DNA of 64,000 nucleotides, taken from Paraburkholderia nodosa DSM 21604. Lineage in GTDB: Bacteria; Pseudomonadota; Gammaproteobacteria; Burkholderiales; Burkholderiaceae. Both the position numbers and the translations under genes were made by a program. The notes below the pieces were generated by a model. It was given only the letters and a program-made list of their open reading frames with translations, searched no databases and was not told the DNA's origin. The stretch covers positions 62,001 to 126,000 of the forward strand of contig NZ_JAFA01000024.1 in NCBI RefSeq assembly GCF_000519185.1, given 5' to 3'. Shown here one piece after another: positions 33,707 to 41,362 of this stretch (the stretch's first letter is position 1; each line of letters opens with the position of its first letter).

Positions 33707-36226
33707 ATGATGACGACGCGCACACCTACGATCACCGAGTTTCGCCGCACCTCGCGCCGCACGCTGTTTGCGCTGGCCGCGCTCGCGGCGCTGAACCTCG
33801 CCGCCGCACCCGCGGTCTTCGCGCAGGCGGCGCCGCCCGAAGCCGCGACCGCCCCCGCCGCCACGGGCGGCGATCCGCCGAGCCGCGTCGCGCGTCTGGA
33901 CTACATGGCCGGCGCCGTGACCACCGAGCCGGCCGGCGCGAGCGACTGGTCATACGCGCAGCTCAACCGCCCGCTCACGACCGGCGACCAGCTCTGGAAC
34001 GACGCCAATGGGCGCTCGGAACTGCACATCGGCTCGACAGCGGTGCGCCTCGGCGCGCAAACGAGCCTCGACGTCCTCAATCTCGACGATCAAACCGCGC
34101 AGCTCAAGGTCGCGCAGGGCACGCTCTCGACGCGTGTGCGCGAAGTGCCGCCCGGCAGCTCGTATGAAATCGACACGCCGAACCTCGCACTCGGCGTGAC
34201 GAGCCCCGGCGACTATCGCGTGGATGTGGCGCCCGACGGCAGCAGCACGACCGTCACCGTGCGCAGCGGGAGCGTGACCGTGTACGGCGAAAACGGTCAG
34301 ACGCCGATGACGGCCGGCCAGCAGATCCGCTTCGCCGGCACCGACCTGCAGCAGGTGGCGAGCGACCAGGCGCCGCCGCCGGACGCCTTCGACCAGTGGG
34401 CGCTCGCGCGCGACGCCGCCGAGGAGCGCTCGGTCTCGGCGCGCTATGTCTCGCGCGACGTCCCGGGCTACCAGGACCTCGACAACAACGGCACGTGGCG
34501 CAACGATCCGCAGTACGGCGAAGTCTGGACGCCGAGCTCGGTGCCCACCGGCTGGGCGCCGTATCACGACGGCCACTGGGTGTGGCAGGCGCCGTGGGGC
34601 TGGACGTGGGTCGATGACGCGCCCTGGGGCTTCGCACCGTACCACTACGGGCGCTGGGCTTACGTCGACGATTCGTGGGCGTGGGTGCCGGGTCCGATCG
34701 TCGAGAGCGCGCCGCCCGTCTATGCGCCGGCGCTGGTCGCGTTCGTGGGCGGCGGCGACGGTGGCACGGACTGGGGCGTCAACCTCGCGGTAGGCGGCGT
34801 CGCGGCCGCGGGCGTCGCGTGGTTCGCGCTCGGGCCGGGTGAGCCGTGGCATCCGCACTGGGGCGGCTGGAGCCCGCACTACTACGAGCGCGTGAACCAG
34901 ACCGTCGTCGTCAACAATTACCGGCGCGACGTCAACATCACGAATATCAACGTTCACAACACCTACGTGAACTATCGCGCGCCGGGTGCGGTGACAGCTG
35001 TGCCGGCCACGGCGTTCGTCCACGGTCAGCCGGTCTCGCGGTTCGCGCAACGTGTCGATCCGCAGCAATGGCGCAATGCGCGCATCGATCCGGGCACGCC
35101 CGGCATCGCACCGGTGAAGGGCAGCTTCGGGCCCAACATGCGCCGCGCCGACTACCGGCCGCCCGCGACGCTCAATCAGCGCCAGGTCGTGGCCACGCGC
35201 GCGCCGGTCGCCCCGCCCGCGTTCCACGACAACCTCGCGCAGCGCTTCGCTCACGCCGGCGGCACAGTGCCGGGTGCGGGCGCGCCCGTGGTGCGCGTCT
35301 CGGCGCCGTCGCATGCGCCCTCCTCGCCGTTCGCTCCGGCGGCTCATGGCGCGTGGCCCGCACAGAACGTGCGCGTCGTGCCGCCGCATTCACCGGTGCT
35401 CGGCGCGACCGGCAGGCCGGCGGGCCCGCAGGCGCAAGCCGGCCGTCCGGGTATGCCTGGCGGCGCGCCCCAAGCGGGCGCCGCGGCCGCCAACGCCATG
35501 CCGCGTGGCCCCGAGCATGGCCAGCCGGGCGTGCCGCGTCCGCCGCAGTTTGCGGGCCGGCCCGAAGGCGGCGCGCCCGCAGCCGGCCAGCCTGGTCCTG
35601 GCGCGATGAACGCGCCGAATGCGACGCGCGGTGAAGCCCATCAGCCTGCCTGGACGCAGCCGCACGCGCCGATGGCCACGCGTGGCCAGCCGGGCGCGAA
35701 CGAGGCGGGCAGGCCGGCCGCCGTCGCGATGCAGGAGCAGCGCGACGCGGCGCGTGGCCAGCCGCAGCCGCAGCAACGGATGCCCGAGCCGGCCGCTGCG
35801 CAACATGGCCCGCAGATGCCGCCGCAAGCCGAGGCGTGGCCGGCGCAGCAGCCCGCGGCGCGCCCCGAGGTCCATCCGCAGGTGCAAGCTCAACCGCAGC
35901 CGCAACAACGTGCTGAGGCCCGTCCGCAGCCGCAACCGCAGCCCCAGCCGCAACAGCGTGCTGAGGTCCGTCCGCAACCGCAGCCCCAGCCGCGTCCGGA
36001 ATTCCACCCGCAGCCGCAACCGCAACCGCAGCAGCGCGCGGAAGCCCGTCCGCAGCCGCAACCGCAGCCGCGCCCGGAATTCCATCCGCAGCCCCAGCCC
36101 CAGCCGCAGCAGCACGCGGAGGCCCGCCCGCAGCCGCAGCCCCAACCGCGTCCGCAGCCGCAGCCCGCGCCTCATCCGCAAGAGCGCGCTAGCGGCAACA
36201 GCCACGACGATCACCACCACGGCTGA
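33707..36226 (+). CDS. Large exported FecR-domain / DUF6600-like protein with Gln-Pro-rich tail
   Basis: An 839-residue exported protein of unknown function. A signal peptide covers about residues 1-42 (hydrophobic TLFALAALAALNLAAAPAVFA). A FecR-like domain follows (about 65-215). A Trp/Tyr/Pro-rich block at about 245-335 (repeats of the WTPSSVPTGWAPYHDGHWVW and PWGWTWVDDAPWGFAPYHYGRW type) is the DUF6600 pattern. The last 150 residues are Gln/Pro/Arg repeats ending in His-Asp-His. ATG 33707 (AGGAG at 33698-33702) or ATG 33710 is the start. Such proteins sit on or outside the cell envelope; nothing nearby reveals the role. Confidence 0.85.
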   Translation: MMTTRTPTITEFRRTSRRTLFALAALAALNLAAAPAVFAQAAPPEAATAPAATGGDPPSRVARLDYMAGAVTTEPAGASDWSYAQLNRPLTTGDQLWNDANGRSELHIGSTAVRLGAQTSLDVLNLDDQTAQLKVAQGTLSTRVREVPPGSSYEIDTPNLALGVTSPGDYRVDVAPDGSSTTVTVRSGSVTVYGENGQTPMTAGQQIRFAGTDLQQVASDQAPPPDAFDQWALARDAAEERSVSARYVSRDVPGYQDLDNNGTWRNDPQYGEVWTPSSVPTGWAPYHDGHWVWQAPWGWTWVDDAPWGFAPYHYGRWAYVDDSWAWVPGPIVESAPPVYAPALVAFVGGGDGGTDWGVNLAVGGVAAAGVAWFALGPGEPWHPHWGGWSPHYYERVNQTVVVNNYRRDVNITNINVHNTYVNYRAPGAVTAVPATAFVHGQPVSRFAQRVDPQQWRNARIDPGTPGIAPVKGSFGPNMRRADYRPPATLNQRQVVATRAPVAPPAFHDNLAQRFAHAGGTVPGAGAPVVRVSAPSHAPSSPFAPAAHGAWPAQNVRVVPPHSPVLGATGRPAGPQAQAGRPGMPGGAPQAGAAAANAMPRGPEHGQPGVPRPPQFAGRPEGGAPAAGQPGPGAMNAPNATRGEAHQPAWTQPHAPMATRGQPGANEAGRPAAVAMQEQRDAARGQPQPQQRMPEPAAAQHGPQMPPQAEAWPAQQPAARPEVHPQVQAQPQPQQRAEARPQPQPQPQPQQRAEVRPQPQPQPRPEFHPQPQPQPQQRAEARPQPQPQPRPEFHPQPQPQPQQHAEARPQPQPQPRPQPQPAPHPQERASGNSHDDHHHG

Positions 36227-36243
36227 TCGCCGCGCCGCCAACG

Positions 36244-36280
36244 AAAAAGCCCGCGAACGTCGCCGTTCGCGGGCTTTTTT
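36244..36280. terminator. Terminator between FecR-domain gene and thyA
   Basis: A long perfect stem AAAAGCCCGCGAACG / CGTTCGCGGGCTTTT around TCGC with T runs on both strands; it can serve both the FecR-domain gene and convergent thyA. Confidence 0.93.
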
Positions 36281-36322
36281 CATGGCGCGGTCATACCGGC
36301 CACTAACGTGAATGCAAGCGCC

Positions 36323-37294
36323 TCACACCGCCATCGGCGCGGTAAGCGGCTCGTGATGCCGGTAGTCGACGAGCGAGAAGTCGGACGGCTCGACCTTTTC
36401 GAGCCATTCCGGCTCGTAGACGCCCGTCTTCGCGTACTCGGGCACGCGCCCGGAGATAGCCAGACGCGGGCTCGCGTAAGGCTCCCGGCGCAGCTGCTCG
36501 TTGAGCATATCGAGCTGGTTCTCGTAAATATGCGCGTCGCCGATGAAGTACGTGAACCAGCGCGGCGTGTAGCCCGTCAGCCGGCCCACGAGGTGCAGCA
36601 GCACCGCGCCTTCGGTCAGGTTGAACGGCGTGCCGAGGCCCACATCGTTGCTGCGGATATAGAGGCACAGCGAGATCTCGCGCTTCGTCGGGTTCGGCAG
36701 GAACTGGTAGAGCAGGTGGCAAGCCGGCAGCGCGATCTCTTCGAGCACGGCCGGATTCCAGCCATGAAACAAAATTCGCCGGTCGGCCGGATTGCTCATG
36801 ATCGTATCGAGGCACTGGCGCAGCTGGTCCACCGCCTTGTAGAGCAGCACCTTGGGACGGCCATCCTCGGTAAATTCTGCCACGCGCGCGTAGCCGCGCG
36901 ATCGCGCGTCGGCGAGCTGCGCGGCGGCATCGGCGTCGAGCACCTTGTAAGCTGGCCAGCGCCGCCATTGCACGCCGTACACGTCGCCCAGATCGTCCGC
37001 GCCCTGGCGGTACGGGTTGGCGAGCCACTGGGCGTTCTCGTTCGCGTTGGCGTCCCAGACCTTGCAGCCAAGCGCCCGGAAGTCGGCTGCGCTGCGCGAG
37101 GCGCGCAAAAACCCGATCAGCTCGCCCACGGCCGATTTGAACGCCAGCTTCTTCGTCGTCACCGCCGGAAAGCCCTCCTGCAGGTCGAAGCGCAGCATGG
37201 CGCCCGGCTGGCTGATCGTGCGGATGCCGGTGCGGTTTTCCTGCCAGGTGCCGGTGTCGAGAATCGAGCGGACGAGCTCGAGATACTGTTTCAT
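36323..37294 (-). CDS. thyA: Thymidylate synthase ThyA
   Basis: Methylates dUMP to dTMP using methylene-tetrahydrofolate. The protein is 323 residues, longer than the 264 of E. coli, with an insertion about residues 85-150 like the Lactobacillus enzyme. The catalytic Cys is C192 in LPACHLLYQF, dUMP-contacting Arg and Asp stand in DRRILFHGWNP and SNDVGLGTPFN. ATG 37294 follows GAGGGA; the longer frame to 37408 is not family-like. A TAAAAT -10-like box lies at 37353-37358. Its functional partner folA is 10.6 kb away beyond the amyloid cluster. Confidence 0.97.
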   Translation of the reverse strand: MKQYLELVRSILDTGTWQENRTGIRTISQPGAMLRFDLQEGFPAVTTKKLAFKSAVGELIGFLRASRSAADFRALGCKVWDANANENAQWLANPYRQGADDLGDVYGVQWRRWPAYKVLDADAAAQLADARSRGYARVAEFTEDGRPKVLLYKAVDQLRQCLDTIMSNPADRRILFHGWNPAVLEEIALPACHLLYQFLPNPTKREISLCLYIRSNDVGLGTPFNLTEGAVLLHLVGRLTGYTPRWFTYFIGDAHIYENQLDMLNEQLRREPYASPRLAISGRVPEYAKTGVYEPEWLEKVEPSDFSLVDYRHHEPLTAPMAV

Positions 37295-37607
37295 GCGCGG
37301 TTCCCTCGTCGGGCACGTGGCGCCCGGTTCGGATTCAGGATGGAAAAGGAGGATTTTACCCGGCGCGCGTGTCTCGGGTCGGCCGCGCCGAAAGCGCGAG
37401 CCCATCACACAACGGGGACACGGGCAGAACGCCCACAGGAGGGGCTACGACGAGCCCAAGGAAAGACTCGCGGCGCAACAGGACGCGGCGAGATGAAACG
37501 CCATGGCAATGGCCGGGAAAAGCGACGGCGCGCGGTCCATGCGCGGAGCACGAAAGCGCCGCTCGCCTCAATCGGCGTCAGTCAAACCTCAAGCAGCCCC
37601 ACCCGCC
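37295..37607. other. Gap between sigma-54 activator gene and thyA
   Basis: 313 bp without a supported gene. On the minus strand it holds the probable thyA -10 box (TAAAAT, 37353-37358). No clear terminator for the activator gene is visible. Confidence 0.35.
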
Positions 37608-38993
37608 TCAAGCGCCGGAAGCCAGGCCGCCCGGATGCGGCGCTAGCGGCTCGCTTTCCATATGGCGCATGCCATGCGCGCACAAGAGCCGGTACAGGGT
37701 CACGCGCGAGATGCCGAGTTCCTGGGCGGCGTCGCCCAGGCGGCCGCGGTGGCGCAGCAGCGCGAGTTCGATGGCCTGGCGCTCGGCGGCTTCGCGCGCC
37801 TGGGCGAGCGAGACCGGCACCACCTCGACGTAGTCGCCGAGTTCGAGATCGCGCGCCGTGATCGCACGGCCCTCCGACATCACGATGGCGCGCCGCACGC
37901 GGTTGATCAGCTCGCGCACGTTGCCGGGCCAGCTGTAGTTGTGCAGGGCTGCGATGGCGTCGGGCGAAAAGCCGCGCAGGCGCCGGCTGCCGTCCTTCTT
38001 GAAGCGCTCGAGCATGTGCCGCGCGAGCAGCTCGATGTCCTTGCCGCGCGCGCGCAGCGGCGGCTCGTCGATCTGCAGCACGCACAGGCGGTGATACAAG
38101 TCCTGGCGAAAGCGCCCTTCCACCATCGCCGCGCGCATGTCGACGTGGGTGGCCGAGATGATGCGCACGTCCACGGGAATCGACTGATGACCGCCCAGGC
38201 GCTCGATCTTGCCTTCCTGCAGGAAGCGCAGCAGGCTCGCCTGGCTTTCCAGCGGCAGGTCGCCGATTTCGTCGAGAAAGAGCGTGCCGCCGTTGGCCGA
38301 TTCGACCCGGCCGACCTTGCGCTGGCTCGCGCCCGTGAACGCGCCGCGCTCGTAGCCGAACAGCTCGGACTGCAGCAGGTGCGGGGGAATGGCGCCACAG
38401 TTGATCGGCACGAACGGCGCGCTACGGCGCGCCGAGCGCTCGTGGATCGCCACGGCCGTGAGTTCCTTGCCCGTGCCCGATTCGCCCGAGATGAACACCG
38501 GCGCATCGGTCAGCGCGACCTTGCGGATCGAGCGGAACAGCGCCAGCATCGCCTCGCACGAGCCGACCATTTCGCCTTCGGTGCCGCCCGTGGTGTCGTT
38601 CGAGGCGACTTCGCCGAGCGAAACCATGCCATACGCGTGGCCGACGGAATCGACGATGCGGTCGCCGTTCCAGGGGACCGTTACGTAATCGAAACAGTAA
38701 TCGCGCACCAGACGGCGCAGCGTTGCGTCCTGCAGTTGCCCCGTCGTGGTCGCCGCGACCCAGCCGACGTTGGGCAGCGTGAGGCACGGCTCGAACGAGC
38801 CGATTTCATGCAGATGAAATTCGCTTGAGAGATCGAGCAGGCCGCCTGCGGGCATACCCGCGCGGAGGGCGCGCCGCGCGTCCCGTGCGTTGCCGACGAT
38901 CTCCACCTGCCAGCCACGCTCGTGGAACCGTTCGTTCAACGCTTCGACCGGTTTTCGCGTCACGTACACCAATTGCCGCGTTGCAGGTTCCAT
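37608..38993 (-). CDS. Sigma-54-dependent VpsR-type activator flanking the amyloid cluster (regulator 1)
   Basis: A 461-residue enhancer-binding protein. Residues about 1-125 form an atypical receiver domain: Asp54 in GLLDL aligns with the phosphoacceptor position, but the usual acidic pair is missing. The AAA+ domain (about 142-370) has Walker A GESGTGKE (170-177), the sigma-54-contacting GAFTGA loop (217-222) and Walker B TLFLDE (237-242). A Fis-type helix-turn-helix ends the protein (about 415-445, GDAAQELGISRVTLYRLL). The layout is that of VpsR of Vibrio and BerB of Burkholderia, which answer to c-di-GMP. It is divergent from the amyloid operon and paralogous to the gene at 46286. Confidence 0.93.
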   Translation of the reverse strand: MEPATRQLVYVTRKPVEALNERFHERGWQVEIVGNARDARRALRAGMPAGGLLDLSSEFHLHEIGSFEPCLTLPNVGWVAATTTGQLQDATLRRLVRDYCFDYVTVPWNGDRIVDSVGHAYGMVSLGEVASNDTTGGTEGEMVGSCEAMLALFRSIRKVALTDAPVFISGESGTGKELTAVAIHERSARRSAPFVPINCGAIPPHLLQSELFGYERGAFTGASQRKVGRVESANGGTLFLDEIGDLPLESQASLLRFLQEGKIERLGGHQSIPVDVRIISATHVDMRAAMVEGRFRQDLYHRLCVLQIDEPPLRARGKDIELLARHMLERFKKDGSRRLRGFSPDAIAALHNYSWPGNVRELINRVRRAIVMSEGRAITARDLELGDYVEVVPVSLAQAREAAERQAIELALLRHRGRLGDAAQELGISRVTLYRLLCAHGMRHMESEPLAPHPGGLASGA

Positions 38994-39408
38994 TATTCAG
39001 ATCCTCTTGCCAACACCATCGTTTGGGAATGACGGCACGCACCTGAATGTACAGACACGCAGCAAAAAGCGACTTTCGCGTACCTGAAAAAAACAGTGAA
39101 CGCGCATGCTTTTGCTGACAGTGAATCCCCGAGTTGTGGCGTGTGTGTCAACTTGCCCAGTTGCGGGCGTTTTCTTTTAGGCATTACGGCTTTTTCTGAA
39201 GCTTACTATAGCCTCGTGGCACTTGGATAGAATTTATGCAATGGGAATGGATAAGGGACCGATGGAAATGTTTCCACTAGTTTCCCGGCATTTTGTCAGT
39301 GCAGAAATAATTACGGATGTTTCCTTTCTCTCAATAGTTAAGCGTCCGGCGCGCAAACGTTCTCCTTTGAAACCCTATCGCATTCCAAACGGGTTTAAAC
39401 GGCCTCAC

Positions 39409-39424
39409 GTTTCAGCGCTGAAAC
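39409..39424. promoter_or_regulatory. Perfect 16-bp palindrome, candidate enhancer (UAS) for the sigma-54 activators
   Basis: GTTTCAGCGCTGAAAC is a perfect palindrome centred at 39416.5, about 110 bp upstream of the predicted transcription start of the amyloid operon, the usual distance for enhancer-binding proteins of the NtrC class. Confidence 0.6.
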
Positions 39425-39499
39425 ATTTTGGCGAATATCCGCCATTCAAAATTTGCAGAGAATAGTGCGGTTCGAAGCGTATCAACGGATTGCGGGCGA

Positions 39500-39515
39500 T
39501 GGCACACGTTTCGCT
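39500..39515 (+). promoter_or_regulatory. Sigma-54 (-24/-12) promoter of the amyloid operon
   Basis: TGGCACA-CGTT-TCGCT places GG (39501-39502) and GC (39513-39514) with the canonical 10-bp gap; only one base of the TTGC element differs. The predicted start near 39526 leaves a 16-nt leader containing AGGAG (39530-39534) before the ATG at 39542. Confidence 0.75.
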
Positions 39516-39541
39516 AAATGTCTCGCACCAGGAGATACGCC

Positions 39542-40087
39542 ATGCGACTCAACATCCAGCAGGTCCGGCGCAGTGTCATCAGCTACGGCAGCGCATGCGC
39601 CGCCATGCTCGTTCCCGCCGCCCTCCTCGTGCTCTCGCCCGGTGTTCGCGCACAGACAGTGGACGATGCGCCTGCCGCGCCAACCGCGGTTGCCAGCCTC
39701 GCGAACGCCGCCCCGGATGTCGTTCCTGCAACACCTGCGGCACTCGTTCCCGCCACGCTCGAAGTGAGCGCGCCGGCCGGCGACGCCACCTCAACCGACA
39801 CAGACTCGACCAGCGCCGCGGCCGCCAGCGCCCACGCCCCGGCCGACCCCGTCGCCTTTGGCAACGACGGCGTCTTCGCGGGCGTCGGCTCTCTGGACGA
39901 CCAGACGCTTTCGCGCCAGCGCGGCGGCGCCGTCGGCATGGTGATGGTGGCTGCCACGCCGCAACTGATGCGCGGCAACAACAACGTAACGCTCTGGGAC
40001 GAAATCGCGCCGCCTGCACCGCTGCCGATCCCCGTCGACGCCACCCAGAACGCGCAGGGCAACCTCGCGAGCTACACGAGAAAGTAA
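39542..40087 (+). CDS. Secreted amyloid-cluster protein with double-glycine motif
   Basis: A 181-residue exported protein, first gene after the sigma-54 promoter. The signal peptide is about residues 1-37 (cleavage after VRA). An Ala/Pro/Thr-rich linker follows. The motif LDDQTLSRQRGGAVGM (residues 118-133) resembles the double-glycine processing sites cut by C39 proteases (Leu at -12, Leu-Ser at -7/-6, Gly-Gly at 128-129). The C-terminal 40 residues end in ...NLASYTRK. No database family is recognised by eye; position matches fapA in Pseudomonas but the sequence does not obviously match FapA. A 121-bp gap leads to the next gene. Confidence 0.8.
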   Translation: MRLNIQQVRRSVISYGSACAAMLVPAALLVLSPGVRAQTVDDAPAAPTAVASLANAAPDVVPATPAALVPATLEVSAPAGDATSTDTDSTSAAAASAHAPADPVAFGNDGVFAGVGSLDDQTLSRQRGGAVGMVMVAATPQLMRGNNNVTLWDEIAPPAPLPIPVDATQNAQGNLASYTRK

Positions 40088-40208
40088 CGATGAGATAGCA
40101 CCCGTGCCGCTTGCGGCGCGGTGTCCGGTTCGCGGCGAATGCGCGAAGCCAGGACAGAAGGACCGGACAAGGCGCCCATGTGCCGACTCCGGCCAGGAGG
40201 AGACCAGC

Positions 40209-40709
40209 ATGAGAGCACGCAACTCGACGCGCGGCACAAGCCGCCGGTCGGTCCAGGTCGCCGCCGCCCTGTGCGGCGTCCTCGCCGGGAGCGTCACGGC
40301 GGGCGTGGCCGCCCAGCAGGTCACGAACCCCGGCGACGTCATCGTCGAACGTGACATCACGCCGCGCAGCGCCTTCGACAACGTGCCGAAGAGTCAGGAC
40401 CCGGTGCTCGTGCGCGCCACGACCTTTCCCAAAAACAGCTTCGATCCGGCGATGGCGACGCTCGTCACCGACACGGATCTCACCAACGCGCACGGCTCGA
40501 GCGGCGTGAACGCGAATGGCGCGCTTAGCGCGCAGACCGCCGGCGTCCAGGCGCTCACGCGCATTCTCACGGGCAGCGCGACCGGCTCGAACGTGGCGGC
40601 CGGCGCCGGCGCGAGCGGCGGCATCGGCGCCGGTCTCGGCGGCACGATTTCCTCGACGATCACAGGCGCGCTCGCCCCACTCTCGGGCGCCATGGGAGGC
40701 ATGAAATGA
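40209..40709 (+). CDS. Secreted Gly/Ala-rich amyloid-cluster protein
   Basis: A 166-residue exported protein with a signal peptide (about residues 1-36, cleavage near VAA). The conserved-looking middle (DVIVERDITPRSAF, VLVRATTFPKNSFDP) is followed by GVNANGALSAQTAGVQ, which resembles a single copy of the repeat found in the next two genes, and a Gly/Ala-rich tail ending GAMGGMK. AGGAGG precedes the ATG. The stop overlaps the next start (ATGA), so the two are translationally coupled. A minor fibre component or nucleator is a reasonable guess. Confidence 0.8.
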   Translation: MRARNSTRGTSRRSVQVAAALCGVLAGSVTAGVAAQQVTNPGDVIVERDITPRSAFDNVPKSQDPVLVRATTFPKNSFDPAMATLVTDTDLTNAHGSSGVNANGALSAQTAGVQALTRILTGSATGSNVAAGAGASGGIGAGLGGTISSTITGALAPLSGAMGGMK

Positions 40710-41335
40710 GCCGTTCGATCCAGACGTCACGCACGTTGCGCACGGCGCTTCCCAGCGCGCTCGCCTGCGCCGCCGCGCTCGCCTTCGCGAGCGCCGCGCA
40801 GGCCCAGGTAAGCGTCGGCGCGACGGCGAGCATCGCCCCGGGCGCCGCCACCTCGACGACCGGCGCGCTCACGGTGAACGAGACCGCGGGTGTCGACAAC
40901 GCGCAGGCCAACCAGCTGACGATCACGACCGGCAACGTGTCGATCAACGTGAACGGCGACGACCAGCTCGCCACCGTCACGGCGCGGCTCAAGGGCGCGA
41001 GCGCGACGATAGGTGCAGGAGCTTTTGCGAACACGAACGGCGCAATGATGGTGAATCAGTCGGCGGGCGTGGGCAATATCCAGCGCAACACTGCTCTCAT
41101 CAGCAGTGGTGCGATTGGTGTAGTGGCGGTCTCGGACGGGGAACTGTCCGCGGCGGCTGCTCAAAACGGCGGTCAGGGGCAAATGGTCCAGGCAGGGGGT
41201 ATTCGTGAGGTACGCATCGACAATGCGGCATTCAGGAATGCGACGGGCCTCGTGCAGGTGAACCAGACGGCCGGCGCCGGTAACGCTACGGCAAACAGTT
41301 TTGTGCTCCGTCCCCCGGCGGGCACTCTTTTTTAA
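40706..41335 (+). CDS. FapB-like minor amyloid subunit candidate
   Basis: A 209-residue exported protein with signal peptide (about 1-33, cleavage AQA). Three imperfect repeats carry the pattern G-x-x-x-VN-x-(T/S)AG-x-x-N-x-x-x-N: GALTVNETAGVDNAQAN (about 53-69), GAMMVNQSAGVGNIQRN (112-128) and GLVQVNQTAGAGNATAN (181-197), 59 and 69 residues apart. This is the Asn/Gln/Gly/Ala repeat style of FapB and FapC. The next gene carries the same repeats in a longer frame. Nucleator function is inferred from Pseudomonas, where FapB precedes FapC. Confidence 0.82.
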   Translation: MSRSIQTSRTLRTALPSALACAAALAFASAAQAQVSVGATASIAPGAATSTTGALTVNETAGVDNAQANQLTITTGNVSINVNGDDQLATVTARLKGASATIGAGAFANTNGAMMVNQSAGVGNIQRNTALISSGAIGVVAVSDGELSAAAAQNGGQGQMVQAGGIREVRIDNAAFRNATGLVQVNQTAGAGNATANSFVLRPPAGTLF

Positions 41336-41362
41336 CTGACCACTCAGTATCGGAGCGAAATC

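Larger units (their letters stand above)
38994..39541. promoter_or_regulatory. Regulatory region between regulator 1 and the amyloid operon
   Basis: This 548-bp region is markedly AT-richer than the rest of the window. Three palindromes stand in a row: GTTTAAAC (39393-39400), GTTTCAGCGCTGAAAC (39409-39424) and TGGCGAATATCCGCCA (39429-39444, one mismatch). They precede a sigma-54 promoter at 39500-39515. Further upstream is an inverted repeat CAACT-TGCCC-AGTTG (39149-39163). A short open frame at 39223-39465 covers the palindromes and has no protein-like features. Confidence 0.6.

Noticed and set aside
39215..39236. TGGCACTTGG as a second sigma-54 promoter
   Set aside because: The GC dinucleotide at the required -12 position is missing (GA instead).
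39223..39465. 80-residue frame upstream of the amyloid operon
   Set aside because: It covers the palindromes of the control region, has no ribosome site and no signal or domain.
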